DNA of 6,984 nt from an uncultured Fibrobacter sp. (GCF_937877005.1 NZ_CALEFV010000342.1:1-6984); one strand, 5' to 3'. Counted from the first letter of the stretch, positions 1 to 5,679 are shown. The notes: generated by a model from the letters alone, not told the origin. Made by a program: numbers and translations.

Positions 1-17
1 GGCAGAATTGCCTTTTG
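1..17 (+). terminator. Short hairpin with T-tract, cut by window edge
   Basis: The first bases form GGCA-GAAT-TGCC followed by TTTT. This is a small terminator-like hairpin for plus-strand transcripts coming from outside the window. The stem may continue to the left of base 1, so its strength cannot be judged. Bases 18-93 hold no gene that I can support. Confidence 0.3.
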
Positions 18-93
18 TCTAGTTATGAACAGTCCTAATTATGGGGAAGCTTACAACAAGAAATCCTTGTAACTTACATTTACAACCAGACAC

Positions 94-174
94 TCAATAA
101 AATGGTTGAAAAAGCAAGATGCAATCTTTTTCAGAGTCAATACCTACAGCGGTCAACCCACGGCAGAGAATCAT
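94..174 (-). pseudogene. Truncated partner gene stub after DUF3791
   Basis: A 26-codon reading frame starts at an ATG that overlaps the stop codon of the DUF3791 gene by 4 bp (ATGA), the usual layout for a translationally coupled second gene. It begins MILCRG and runs into a TGA. DUF3791 genes are often followed by a DUF3990 gene, whose products commonly start with something like MILYHGS; DUF3990 is related to ADP-ribosyltransferases. The resemblance covers only about six residues. The rest of the stub resembles nothing I know and no continuation is visible before the window edge. I infer a toxin-like partner cut down by deletion. It could equally be a chance frame. Confidence 0.3.
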
Positions 175-389
175 CCGATTTTTCCACCGTTACTCTTGCA
201 GACGGCGACAAAGTCGTCCAGGGTATCTTCTACCGGGAGAGGATGTTCCGAAAGATAACAGTCGTCAAGAAACTGGATTCCCCTGAACTTGCACAAGTAA
301 TCTGCCACCTCTTGGAGCGTCAACTGAAAACGCCTTGCGAAAAGACGGATACACATGTTTACGTATGGAATTTTGTACTTATCGACCAT
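171..389 (-). CDS. DUF3791 family protein, antitoxin-like
   Basis: This 72-residue protein starts MVDKYKIPYVNM and matches DUF3791 in pattern: an N-terminal helix (VNMCIRLFARRF), a second helix (LTLQEVADYLCKF), the central GIQFLDDCY motif, and the closing segment LPVEDTLDDFVAVC. It has no signal peptide or membrane segment. The family has no firmly established biochemical role. Its genes frequently sit directly before DUF3990 genes, so an antitoxin or immunity role is an inference from neighbourhood. The frame is open upstream to a TTG at 440 and an ATG at 434. I prefer the ATG at 389 because the family similarity begins there. There is no clear Shine-Dalgarno site, and a TATATT hexamer lies only 6 bp upstream. 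The following gene is reduced to a stub, so this may be an orphan. Confidence 0.68.
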   Translation of the reverse strand: MVDKYKIPYVNMCIRLFARRFQLTLQEVADYLCKFRGIQFLDDCYLSEHPLPVEDTLDDFVAVCKSNGGKIG

Positions 390-395
390 GATTCG

Positions 396-425
396 AATAT
401 AGATTATGTAGCCACAAAAAAGCAA
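396..425 (-). promoter_or_regulatory. Candidate promoter for DUF3791 gene
   Basis: On the minus strand, TTGCTT (420-425) is followed after 18 bp by TATATT (396-401). The -10 ends only 6 bp before the ATG at 389, so a transcript from it would start almost at the start codon, as a leaderless mRNA. The same TATATT hexamer precedes the other minus-strand units here, which supports its being a real -10. Confidence 0.35.
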
Positions 426-467
426 GGCTTTCATTTTCAATTTGAAAAAGCCAAAATCAGAAGATTA

Positions 468-559
468 GGGGCGTTCCCGCCCCTCGAGTTTTGACATCCC
501 CAAAAGGGGACCATAGCCACTAAGGCAACTAGTCGCCAAGTGGCTGGAGGCCTAACGCG
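468..559 (+). repeat. Structured repeat element, copy 1
   Basis: This 92-bp element borders the 3' end of the NTPase gene. In order it shows GGGGCG-TTCC-CGCCCC (468-483), a CCCC-AAAA-GGGG hairpin (498-509), and a long hairpin with arms AGCCACT (514-520) and AGTGGCT (538-544). It ends in GGAGGCCTAACGCG (546-559). Bases 498-559 are repeated in the same orientation at 5186-5246. The outer ends carry GCGTT and AACGC, which are complementary, so the whole element can fold as one unit. The two copies bracket the cyclase operon. On the minus strand the hairpins could also help end transcripts leaving the NTPase gene. Its family is unknown to me, and whether it acts as RNA or DNA cannot be told. Confidence 0.65.
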
Positions 560-569
560 AACACTGGCA

Positions 570-2579
570 TTAAGACGCTTTCGTAGCGCCTTTTTCTTTC
601 CTAATCAAATCAATATCTTCTATAACAATAAGCAGATTATTCATCTTCAAAGGTAACGGTCGTTGACAAGCGGCACGTTCCGCTTTTAACAAGTCATACA
701 GTTGATCAATAAATTCTTTTTCTTTGGTAAAGCGCGATAAAGATTTATCCTTTAAATACCTTACTTTAAAACACCTAGACAGTTCATCAATTTCATATCG
801 TTCTTGTTTCAGAATTAATTTTTTAAATGCTTCAGCATCGTCCTTTTTCAATTCTAAGCAATCCAATGAAGGGTCTTTTCCCGTCAACATTAATTTCCCC
901 AAATCATACTTCTGGATGTCATCACTTTGTATCTTTTCAAAAAAATTCGGTAAATATTCATCCCGCAACATTTCTTTTTTAGGCTTTAACTTTTCTGCGA
1001 CATACTTGCCAAATAATGTCGTCTCTTCATTTTCTGGCTGGTTAATCGACAACACATCGCCATCCACACAAATTAAATTATCACATTGCTGATTAACATA
1101 TTCCATCATTTTCTGTTTCAATTCTTCTGGAGAAATCTCAATATTTTCATTTTTCGAAAGACTCATCAACGAATCAAATAAATGGATTAACAATATGGGA
1201 TTACGAATTCCCCGCTTCATAGCCCTTTCATACGCAGCCATACATTCTTTTAGCAAACCATCATCCAATTCTTTCCAATCGCACAATTTATTTAAGAGTA
1301 TTCCATCTCTTTTATTTTTGTTAAACCAAATAGAATTGTCAATTACCTGATTTAACCATTCCTTATCAATACGATTTGATTCAACCCATTCTTTCCATAT
1401 AGGGAACCATTCTGTATCATAAGAACCATCTTTTAAAGCATTTCTTAATGAAGGTATTTTACCAACAATTTCATCTTGTTCCCGCTCTTTTGAATACGTT
1501 CCGTCTTTTCTATAAGCAGCCAAAGTATCCGCTATTAGCGTTGAAGAAAAAAGAAGATTATTCTCCAAAACACCAATTTCTTGAGCATACTGATACAAAA
1601 GAAAATCACCCAGGAACAACCTTGCAAATTCTTTTTCCGACTTCAACTTGTCTGACACTCCGGCATAATCAACAAATCTATTGAAATTGACAAGAGTCCG
1701 CTTCATAGCACGAAGATTATCCTTTTTAAAGCATTTGACAACATCAGCAATCAAGTCAATATTTTCTTGAAGAATGGGTAAAGAGGCCTCTCCAGGTTCA
1801 AAAATCTGCGTATTTTTGACTAAAGTTTGTGAATCATCTTCAAGATCAGTACATCTGTTCACCCAAAAGGAAACAACATCTTCAAAAGAAGCCTTTATCT
1901 CAAATTCCTTCCCAATTACCTTTTCCAATGAAGTCGCCATACTAAATAAAGTGGCATCATTTTTTTGCTTGTTTATCGCTTCTTCTAGAATTTCTTTTTC
2001 CGCAACAATTATACAGGGAATGTGCAACATTTCGACACACTCATTGACAAATCCTAATAACGAAACAATCGGCATGTCCGCTCGTTCAAAATCATCCAAA
2101 ACGAGTACAATTTTCCCAAATTTATTTTTAAGGCTTTTACGATAATTTTCAACAAAGATATCAAGTCCCTCAATTAGGGCGTCTTTGCCCATACTGTTGC
2201 CGATTAACAAATTAGATAAAGAAGACAAAACAGCTGTTGCTGGGACCGTTTTTAAGACCTTTTGCAGAACCTCTATCTTTGAAGAACAAATTATCGGGTG
2301 TAATTTCTCTAATATTTTTTCGTTTATTTCTTCTTTAGAACGAACTCCGTACAAACTCAAATAAATGATTATACTTTTCTGTTCTCCCGTAAAATTATTC
2401 TCAACAACCAATCCATGCGTATTCAAATAATTTTTTATATAAAAGCTCTTTCCACAGCCCCACATGCCTTTCAACAAAACCGCAAAATCAGGTTCTAAAC
2501 ATCTATTTAAATAATAGTCTAAAAAATCATCTACATGTTTATTTAAAGAACAAGCCTTGATTAACATCTGCTTTTTCAT
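570..2579 (-). CDS. KAP-like P-loop NTPase, operon 3' gene
   Basis: This large predicted ATPase has 669 residues from the ATG at 2579. Walker A is GMWGCGKS (residues 38-45), Walker B is IVLVLDDFER (157-166), a sensor-like strand is CIIVAEKE (189-196), and NLRAMKRTLVNFNRF (288-302) matches the NxRxxKRxxN signature typical of KAP and related STAND-like NTPases. The remaining C-terminal half (about 300-669) is helical, charged and unrecognised. A mildly hydrophobic stretch (about 108-127) lies between the Walker motifs, where KAP proteins often carry membrane helices, but it is too weak to call. A TTG at 2594 would add five residues. I chose the ATG because GGGGGA lies at good spacing before it. 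KAP-type ATPases recur in phage-defence loci. Here it is last in the cyclase operon, 93 bp (2595-2687) after PycC counting from that TTG. A role in sensing, or in amplifying or limiting the response, is inferred. The stop codon lies about 10 bp from repeat copy 1. Confidence 0.83.
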   Translation of the reverse strand: MKKQMLIKACSLNKHVDDFLDYYLNRCLEPDFAVLLKGMWGCGKSFYIKNYLNTHGLVVENNFTGEQKSIIIYLSLYGVRSKEEINEKILEKLHPIICSSKIEVLQKVLKTVPATAVLSSLSNLLIGNSMGKDALIEGLDIFVENYRKSLKNKFGKIVLVLDDFERADMPIVSLLGFVNECVEMLHIPCIIVAEKEILEEAINKQKNDATLFSMATSLEKVIGKEFEIKASFEDVVSFWVNRCTDLEDDSQTLVKNTQIFEPGEASLPILQENIDLIADVVKCFKKDNLRAMKRTLVNFNRFVDYAGVSDKLKSEKEFARLFLGDFLLYQYAQEIGVLENNLLFSSTLIADTLAAYRKDGTYSKEREQDEIVGKIPSLRNALKDGSYDTEWFPIWKEWVESNRIDKEWLNQVIDNSIWFNKNKRDGILLNKLCDWKELDDGLLKECMAAYERAMKRGIRNPILLIHLFDSLMSLSKNENIEISPEELKQKMMEYVNQQCDNLICVDGDVLSINQPENEETTLFGKYVAEKLKPKKEMLRDEYLPNFFEKIQSDDIQKYDLGKLMLTGKDPSLDCLELKKDDAEAFKKLILKQERYEIDELSRCFKVRYLKDKSLSRFTKEKEFIDQLYDLLKAERAACQRPLPLKMNNLLIVIEDIDLIRKEKGATKAS

Positions 2580-2687
2580 ATTATTTTCCCCCAATTTCAG
2601 ATATAGAGTCCCCTATCTTTTGCAATAAGTTCGCTCATTTTTGTTAAAGTTATCATATCAATAATTTGATGTTCAGGGATACACTTG

Positions 2688-3389
2688 TCAACGCATCTCC
2701 GTTGCAACAAAATTTCCACTATATATATTTGAATTTTTTGTTGGCAAAACAAGACTTTGACGGCGCCGATTTACACGGCATACAATACTTTTCGTCATAA
2801 GGATTGGTTCTAAACCATTCCTCCCAGCCTCGCTCGCCAAATGACAAGCTAGATTAATAGCATCCCCCATCCAAATCAAATCATTAAGAGCGCTTCCTGG
2901 ATACCCCGCTTTTACAATCAAAACATTTCCATCTGCAATACCAATACCAGCTTGAATGTTTTTATATCCATGCAGATCCATCATTTCATTCAAGCAATCA
3001 ATTAAAGAATTCAACCTAGCTGCAACATGAAAAACCACTCCATAATTAGCATTTTCCCCCGCATTAAAAACACCCCAAACACAATCACCATTTATATTAA
3101 TTTCTTCACATATTTCTTCGGCATTTAGAATCGCTGTGCACTCCGAAATAAAGGAACGATATATTTTAGCAATAACAGGTTTTGTGTGAGATGAAGTTAA
3201 ATTTGAGGAGCCAATTATATCAATAAATAAGGCAATTGCCTTTGTATACACACCATTTTCGTAGCTGAAGGAACTTCTTGCAGGAATATAATCTACCGAA
3301 GAATAGTCCGTATCCGAAGAAGAAAGAATCGCGTCAATTCTTTTTATGCTTGATATAAAATCATAATCAATTCTCTTTTTTACTTCCAT
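2688..3389 (-). CDS. pycC: Pycsar-type class III nucleotide cyclase (PycC-like)
   Basis: This 233-residue cyclase has one class III catalytic domain after about 48 leader residues. Metal-binding aspartates are visible at D57 (ALFIDIIGSS) and D102 (ININGDCVWGVF). The purine-recognition lysine of adenylate cyclases is replaced by N98. The GIGIADG strand (148-154), the AGYPGSALNDLIWMGDAIN stretch (161-179) and the closing YSGNFVATEM are typical of the Pycsar cyclase group, which makes cCMP or cUMP on phage infection. N179 is present at the transition-state Asn position, and H183 stands where adenylate and guanylate cyclases have Arg. Which nucleotide it makes cannot be read from sequence. No membrane segment or signal peptide is present, so it should be cytosolic. 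It lies 77 bp after the first cyclase, with a terminator-like hairpin between them and only a weak ribosome site (AGGTTAT), so its expression may be set separately. Confidence 0.83.
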   Translation of the reverse strand: MEVKKRIDYDFISSIKRIDAILSSSDTDYSSVDYIPARSSFSYENGVYTKAIALFIDIIGSSNLTSSHTKPVIAKIYRSFISECTAILNAEEICEEININGDCVWGVFNAGENANYGVVFHVAARLNSLIDCLNEMMDLHGYKNIQAGIGIADGNVLIVKAGYPGSALNDLIWMGDAINLACHLASEAGRNGLEPILMTKSIVCRVNRRRQSLVLPTKNSNIYSGNFVATEMR

Positions 3390-3403
3390 ATAACCTATGC
3401 CCT

Positions 3404-3427
3404 AAAAAAACAAATGCCCTTGCATTT
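3404..3427 (-). terminator. Intra-operon terminator or attenuator hairpin
   Basis: Read on the minus strand, AAATGC-AAGG-GCATTT is followed by G and a run of seven T. The shape is that of an intrinsic terminator, although the six-pair stem has only two G-C pairs. It sits between the two cyclase genes, after the stop of the first and 14 bp before the start of the second. It probably reduces rather than blocks read-through, lowering PycC and NTPase levels relative to the effector and first cyclase. Confidence 0.45.
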
Positions 3428-3431
3428 AAGA

Positions 3432-3453
3432 CTGTTCAAACTGGTCAGAACAG
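3432..3453. promoter_or_regulatory. Dyad between the two cyclase genes
   Basis: CTGTTC and GAACAG are perfect inverted 6-bp arms separated by 10 bp, one helical turn apart between arm edges. This could be an operator or a weak hairpin. No convincing -10 and -35 pair lies beside it, so its role is unknown. Confidence 0.2.
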
Positions 3454-3466
3454 GTATTTTCGCTTG

Positions 3467-4327
3467 TCAGTATGCAGCCTTTTTTACAGTTGAAAATTTT
3501 TCGGCAGCCTCACGTGGTCTAGGATCGTATTCGTAAAATCTAACGAATCGTCCGCCAATACCCTTCAAATCAATCATTTGTTCAACCCAAGTCCATTCTA
3601 ATGTCTGCGACACATCATTTGCCATGTCGTTCATTAGAATAAGAATTTGGTTTACATTCGCTTTATCTTCCAATCGAAAAGCCATTGTCATCGGATGGCC
3701 AATGCAACTACATTCTTCATACGTATTTTCTGCACCAGTTTCAGCAAAAAACAATTCACCAGAACCTATCGCAGCCTTAACCGCAGAATCAGAATTATAA
3801 AAAGATTCCACACATTTCTTACAAAAATCAAGACATGTTTCTCCAACAGATTTTTCGTAGGGAATTCCAAAGGCATCTGAAAATAAAACAACAACCCCAT
3901 CACCCATTATTTTATCAATTTGACCGTTAAATTCCTTTATAATTTTAAAAATTCGTTCATAATACCTATTTAAATAAGATTTAACATTTTCAATCGTCAT
4001 ATTTTTTATTGTTGATGAGAACTGGAATATATCTACGAAAGCAACATATGCATTAGCTTTTGAATTCTTAACTCTTTGAGCATAATCATGGAATTTTTCA
4101 TTTCCATCAAGGCTTTCATTTTTGGCGCTCAATTTTTTTTCTCTATCTCCAACAACCTCTAACATCGGTTTGGATGACGAATCAGACTTTGAAGGTTCAC
4201 TTAGTTTTGAATGAAACTTTTTTGATTCAGAAGGAACCCCTTTTTGTCCGAATTTTATATTTTTCCTTGACGCAGAATGCTGCGTAAACTTTTCCAACAA
4301 TTCATCTTGAAACGCTTTAGAGAACAT
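3467..4327 (-). CDS. Second class III cyclase homologue, divergent catalytic site
   Basis: This 286-residue protein carries a class III cyclase domain (about 92-270) after an 88-residue, Ser/Lys-rich and probably disordered N-terminus. Metal-binding D99 (AYVAFVDIFQFSS) and D143 (KIMGDGVVVLF), the purine-type lysine K139, and arginine R218 (MAFRLE) are present. The position usually holding Asp (IGD) is H211, and the usual transition-state Asn is T214. It is closer to ordinary adenylate-cyclase-like domains than its neighbour, including the C-terminal LKGIGGRFVRFYEY strand. It may make a nucleotide itself, pair with the downstream cyclase as a heterodimer, or act as a catalytically weak regulator; the sequence cannot separate these. 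It starts 12 bp after the effector gene, whose stop codon overlaps the AGAGG ribosome site, so the two are probably translationally coupled. No transmembrane segment is seen. Confidence 0.82.
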   Translation of the reverse strand: MFSKAFQDELLEKFTQHSASRKNIKFGQKGVPSESKKFHSKLSEPSKSDSSSKPMLEVVGDREKKLSAKNESLDGNEKFHDYAQRVKNSKANAYVAFVDIFQFSSTIKNMTIENVKSYLNRYYERIFKIIKEFNGQIDKIMGDGVVVLFSDAFGIPYEKSVGETCLDFCKKCVESFYNSDSAVKAAIGSGELFFAETGAENTYEECSCIGHPMTMAFRLEDKANVNQILILMNDMANDVSQTLEWTWVEQMIDLKGIGGRFVRFYEYDPRPREAAEKFSTVKKAAY

Positions 4328-4339
4328 TGTGAAAACCTC

Positions 4340-4900
4340 TTATGCAATAGTATTGTTCGAAACAAATAAAGATGCAATAAAACAAACAATCAAAACAATC
4401 ACGCCCAAAACAATACTATAGGAAGACACCTTGAAACATGCGTATTTTTTTGATGCTATATGAGCATTTATTATAATCTGCGATACCAGCTGTTCATAAA
4501 TACTTGAAAAAGAACTGATACCCCTATCAGCCAAAGCTTTTTTATATTCATCGATATTGTATTTGATGATATCTCCGTAAAACCATAAATTATCAGTTGA
4601 TTTAATTTTCTTCTCCTTATCGCCATTTATCAATTTATCCTTCATCTTCGTAACAGGCATAAGAGACACCACTGATGACACTAGAACCACAACATAAGAC
4701 AATAAATAAAAACAGCAACCAGCAATTATAACATCATCAGCAGACTTGAATTGTTTTATAAAGTTTAAAGCAGAAAATAGTGTTATGAATCCAAATACTG
4801 ACAAAATAGTAGTATTCTTTTTTTCTGCAAAAGACAACCAGTCATTTACATTTTTAAAGATTTTTTCAAGTACCGCATCATCTTTATGTGTAGTTGTCAT
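4340..4900 (-). CDS. pycTM: Pycsar transmembrane effector (PycTM/DUF5706 type)
   Basis: This 186-residue membrane protein matches the Pycsar effector domain (DUF5706) in layout. An amphipathic N-terminal helix (FKNVNDWLSFAEKKN, 15-29) leads into two hydrophobic helices (about 31-47 and 56-81). A cytosolic segment with the family-typical NLWFYGDIIKY motif (104-114) and EQLVSQIIINAHIASKKY (136-153) follows, then a third membrane helix (about 159-181). In studied systems, cCMP or cUMP from PycC triggers such proteins to impair the inner membrane, arresting the infected cell; that role is carried over by homology. It is the first gene of the operon, with a strong AAGGAG site 5 bp before its ATG. 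There is no separate nucleotide-binding domain, so the soluble middle part presumably senses the signal. I rejected a longer upstream frame because of this ribosome site. Confidence 0.83.
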   Translation of the reverse strand: MTTTHKDDAVLEKIFKNVNDWLSFAEKKNTTILSVFGFITLFSALNFIKQFKSADDVIIAGCCFYLLSYVVVLVSSVVSLMPVTKMKDKLINGDKEKKIKSTDNLWFYGDIIKYNIDEYKKALADRGISSFSSIYEQLVSQIIINAHIASKKYACFKVSSYSIVLGVIVLIVCFIASLFVSNNTIA

Positions 4901-4905
4901 TCATT

Positions 4906-4927
4906 CTCCTTTGAAAATTGAAATATA
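4906..4927 (-). promoter_or_regulatory. Ribosome site and candidate -10 of the Pycsar operon
   Basis: On the minus strand TAATATATT contains TATATT at 4922-4927, 21 bp before the effector ATG. AAGGAG (4906-4911) lies 5 bp before that ATG. No TTG-type -35 sits at the right distance. A second TATATT (4945-4950) and a TTGACA (5028-5033) lie upstream. The ribosome site is clear; the promoter is tentative and may need an activator. Confidence 0.4.
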
Positions 4928-5060
4928 TTACACATTCCCATAACAATATAACCTTTTTAGCAGGAAAGAGAGAGATAAAGCAACCAAAGATTACAAAACT
5001 CTGAAGATTTCGGTTATTTAATCGGTATGTCAAGTACAGAGAAGCAAGACTTTTGACAGA

Positions 5061-5246
5061 GCGATTCCTGTTGCGCAGGGGCGCGCTTTCGCGGCATAAA
5101 ATTGCGGCCTTACTCCGCAATTTTTCAGCCTAGAGGGCCGAGTGCAGGATACGGGCTGCCCTCCCGGCCCTACGGGCTTCGATCTCCCCTAAAGGGGACC
5201 ATAGCCACTAAGCAGCAAAGTTGCAAGTGGCTGGAGGCCTAACGCG
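5061..5246 (+). repeat. Structured repeat element, copy 2 (longer)
   Basis: This 186-bp GC-rich element lies between the Pycsar operon and the toxin-antitoxin genes. It begins with a CCTG-TTGCG-CAGG hairpin (5067-5079) that matches the element starting at 6960. It continues with a perfect 10-bp hairpin (5098-5124) and a GGGCCG...CGGCCC pairing. It ends with the same 3' block as copy 1: CCCC-TAAA-GGGG (5186-5197), AGCCACT (5202-5208) with AGTGGCT (5226-5232), and GGAGGCCTAACGCG (5233-5246). Compared with copy 1 it holds about 95 extra bases in the middle, so copies differ in their interior but share both ends. Confidence 0.65.
5098..5124. terminator. Perfect 10-bp hairpin inside repeat copy 2
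   Basis: AAAATTGCGG and CCGCAATTTT pair without mismatch around a 7-base loop. A run of T follows on either strand (TTTTT on plus, TTTT on minus), so it can act as a bidirectional terminator. It would stop minus-strand transcripts from the toxin-antitoxin side before they reach the Pycsar operon. Confidence 0.45.
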
Positions 5247-5273
5247 GAAAGCGGACGCCAAAACACACAACCG

Positions 5274-5299
5274 CAGGTGACTGGAGAACAAATGCGGAA
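5274..5299 (+). repeat. Decayed copy of the repeat's 3' end
   Basis: Aligned without gaps to 5224-5249, this stretch matches at 20 of 26 positions (CAGGTGACTGGAGAACAAAT against CAAGTGGCTGGAGGCCTAAC, then GCGGAA in both). It starts 50 bp after the intact copy. The matching 5' arm of the hairpin is missing, so it looks like a remnant. Confidence 0.4.
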
Positions 5300-5339
5300 G
5301 GCTTAATCATCACTCGTTGCCTAAATATTGCCCTGCGTG

Positions 5340-5376
5340 AAGTGGTTATTCGAAACATCCGAACAACCACTTTTTT
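5340..5376 (+). terminator. Intrinsic terminator with no upstream plus-strand gene
   Basis: AAGTGGTT (5340-5347) pairs with AACCACTT (5365-5372), and TTCG (5349-5352) pairs with CGAA (5360-5363) inside it. Six T follow on the plus strand. This is a good intrinsic terminator, yet no plus-strand gene precedes it. It may end a small RNA that includes repeat copy 2, or be left from a lost gene. Confidence 0.55.
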
Positions 5377-5395
5377 CGTCAAATTTCGCGTAAAT

Positions 5396-5413
5396 TCGGA
5401 ATTTCCGATTTTT
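5396..5413 (+). terminator. Weak hairpin with T5 tract
   Basis: TCGG-AATTT-CCGA is followed by TTTTT on the plus strand. The stem is only four pairs, or six with a one-base loop, so it is a weak secondary terminator behind the stronger one ending at 5376. Confidence 0.22.
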
Positions 5414-5483
5414 CTGTATTCTTTTAAAAATATCCAAGAAACCCCTCTCGATCTGCCAAGCACCTTCTTTTTAAGCATTTTAA

Positions 5484-5544
5484 CCCTAGTTTTTCTCCCT
5501 AGCTTTCTCCCCAGTTTTCACCCTAGTTTTCTCCCTAGCATTTT
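5484..5544. repeat. 12-bp tandem repeat, five units
   Basis: Five adjacent units follow the consensus CCCTAGTTTTCT: 5484-5496 (13 bp, one extra T), 5497-5508, 5509-5520, 5521-5532 and 5533-5544. The units differ at one to four positions. The array lies in a gene-free stretch. On the plus strand it falls in an open frame that would read as a Leu-Pro-Ser-Phe repeat, but I do not consider that frame a gene. It may be a slippage-prone minisatellite or a cluster of binding sites. Confidence 0.8.
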
Positions 5545-5613
5545 GATGCAGGCTTACATACGGGTTCACCCGGCTCAAATTCCGACCATCATGATTAGCA
5601 GACGATGATGCTC

Positions 5614-5679
5614 TCACAGCACGAATTTCAAATCGTCTTCAGCAATTGCAAAAGGCTCTTCTTGAAATTTAGAAGCCAT
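5614..5679 (-). pseudogene. 21-codon stub overlapping the MATSSIKKNF gene
   Basis: A frame begins at an ATG that overlaps the end of the preceding antitoxin-like gene by 11 bp and encodes 21 residues (MASKFQEEPFAIAEDDLKFV plus L) before a TGA. The overlap mimics the intact antitoxin/GNAT pair further right, where the overlap is 13 bp. I infer the first codons of a lost toxin gene. The residues resemble no family I can name, and nothing downstream restores the frame. Confidence 0.3.

Noticed and set aside
102..494. 130-codon plus-strand open frame
   Set aside because: It lies opposite the DUF3791 gene and runs into the structured repeat. Its product resembles no family.
468..559. Integron attC site
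   Set aside because: The GCCTAAC core and hairpin suggested attC, but the end boxes run GTT...AAC instead of AAC...GTT on the same strand. No matching GTTRRRY box lies at attC distance, and no integrase is in the window.
3432..3453. SOS (LexA) box
   Set aside because: CTGTTC-N10-GAACAG differs from the LexA motifs I know, including the TGC-based motif reported for Fibrobacter.
4884..5120. 78-codon minus-strand frame upstream of the effector
   Set aside because: It overlaps the effector start in another frame, begins inside the repeat element, and the effector has its own strong ribosome site.
5239..5478. 79-codon minus-strand frame
   Set aside because: It covers the repeat tail and the terminator hairpins, with a basic, low-information product and no ribosome site.
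5484..5544. CRISPR array
   Set aside because: The units are 12 bp and directly adjacent, without unique spacers, and no cas genes are present.
5342..5608. 88-codon plus-strand frame with Leu-Pro-Ser-Phe repeats
   Set aside because: It starts inside a terminator hairpin and its repeats come only from the 12-bp tandem array. It has no ribosome site.
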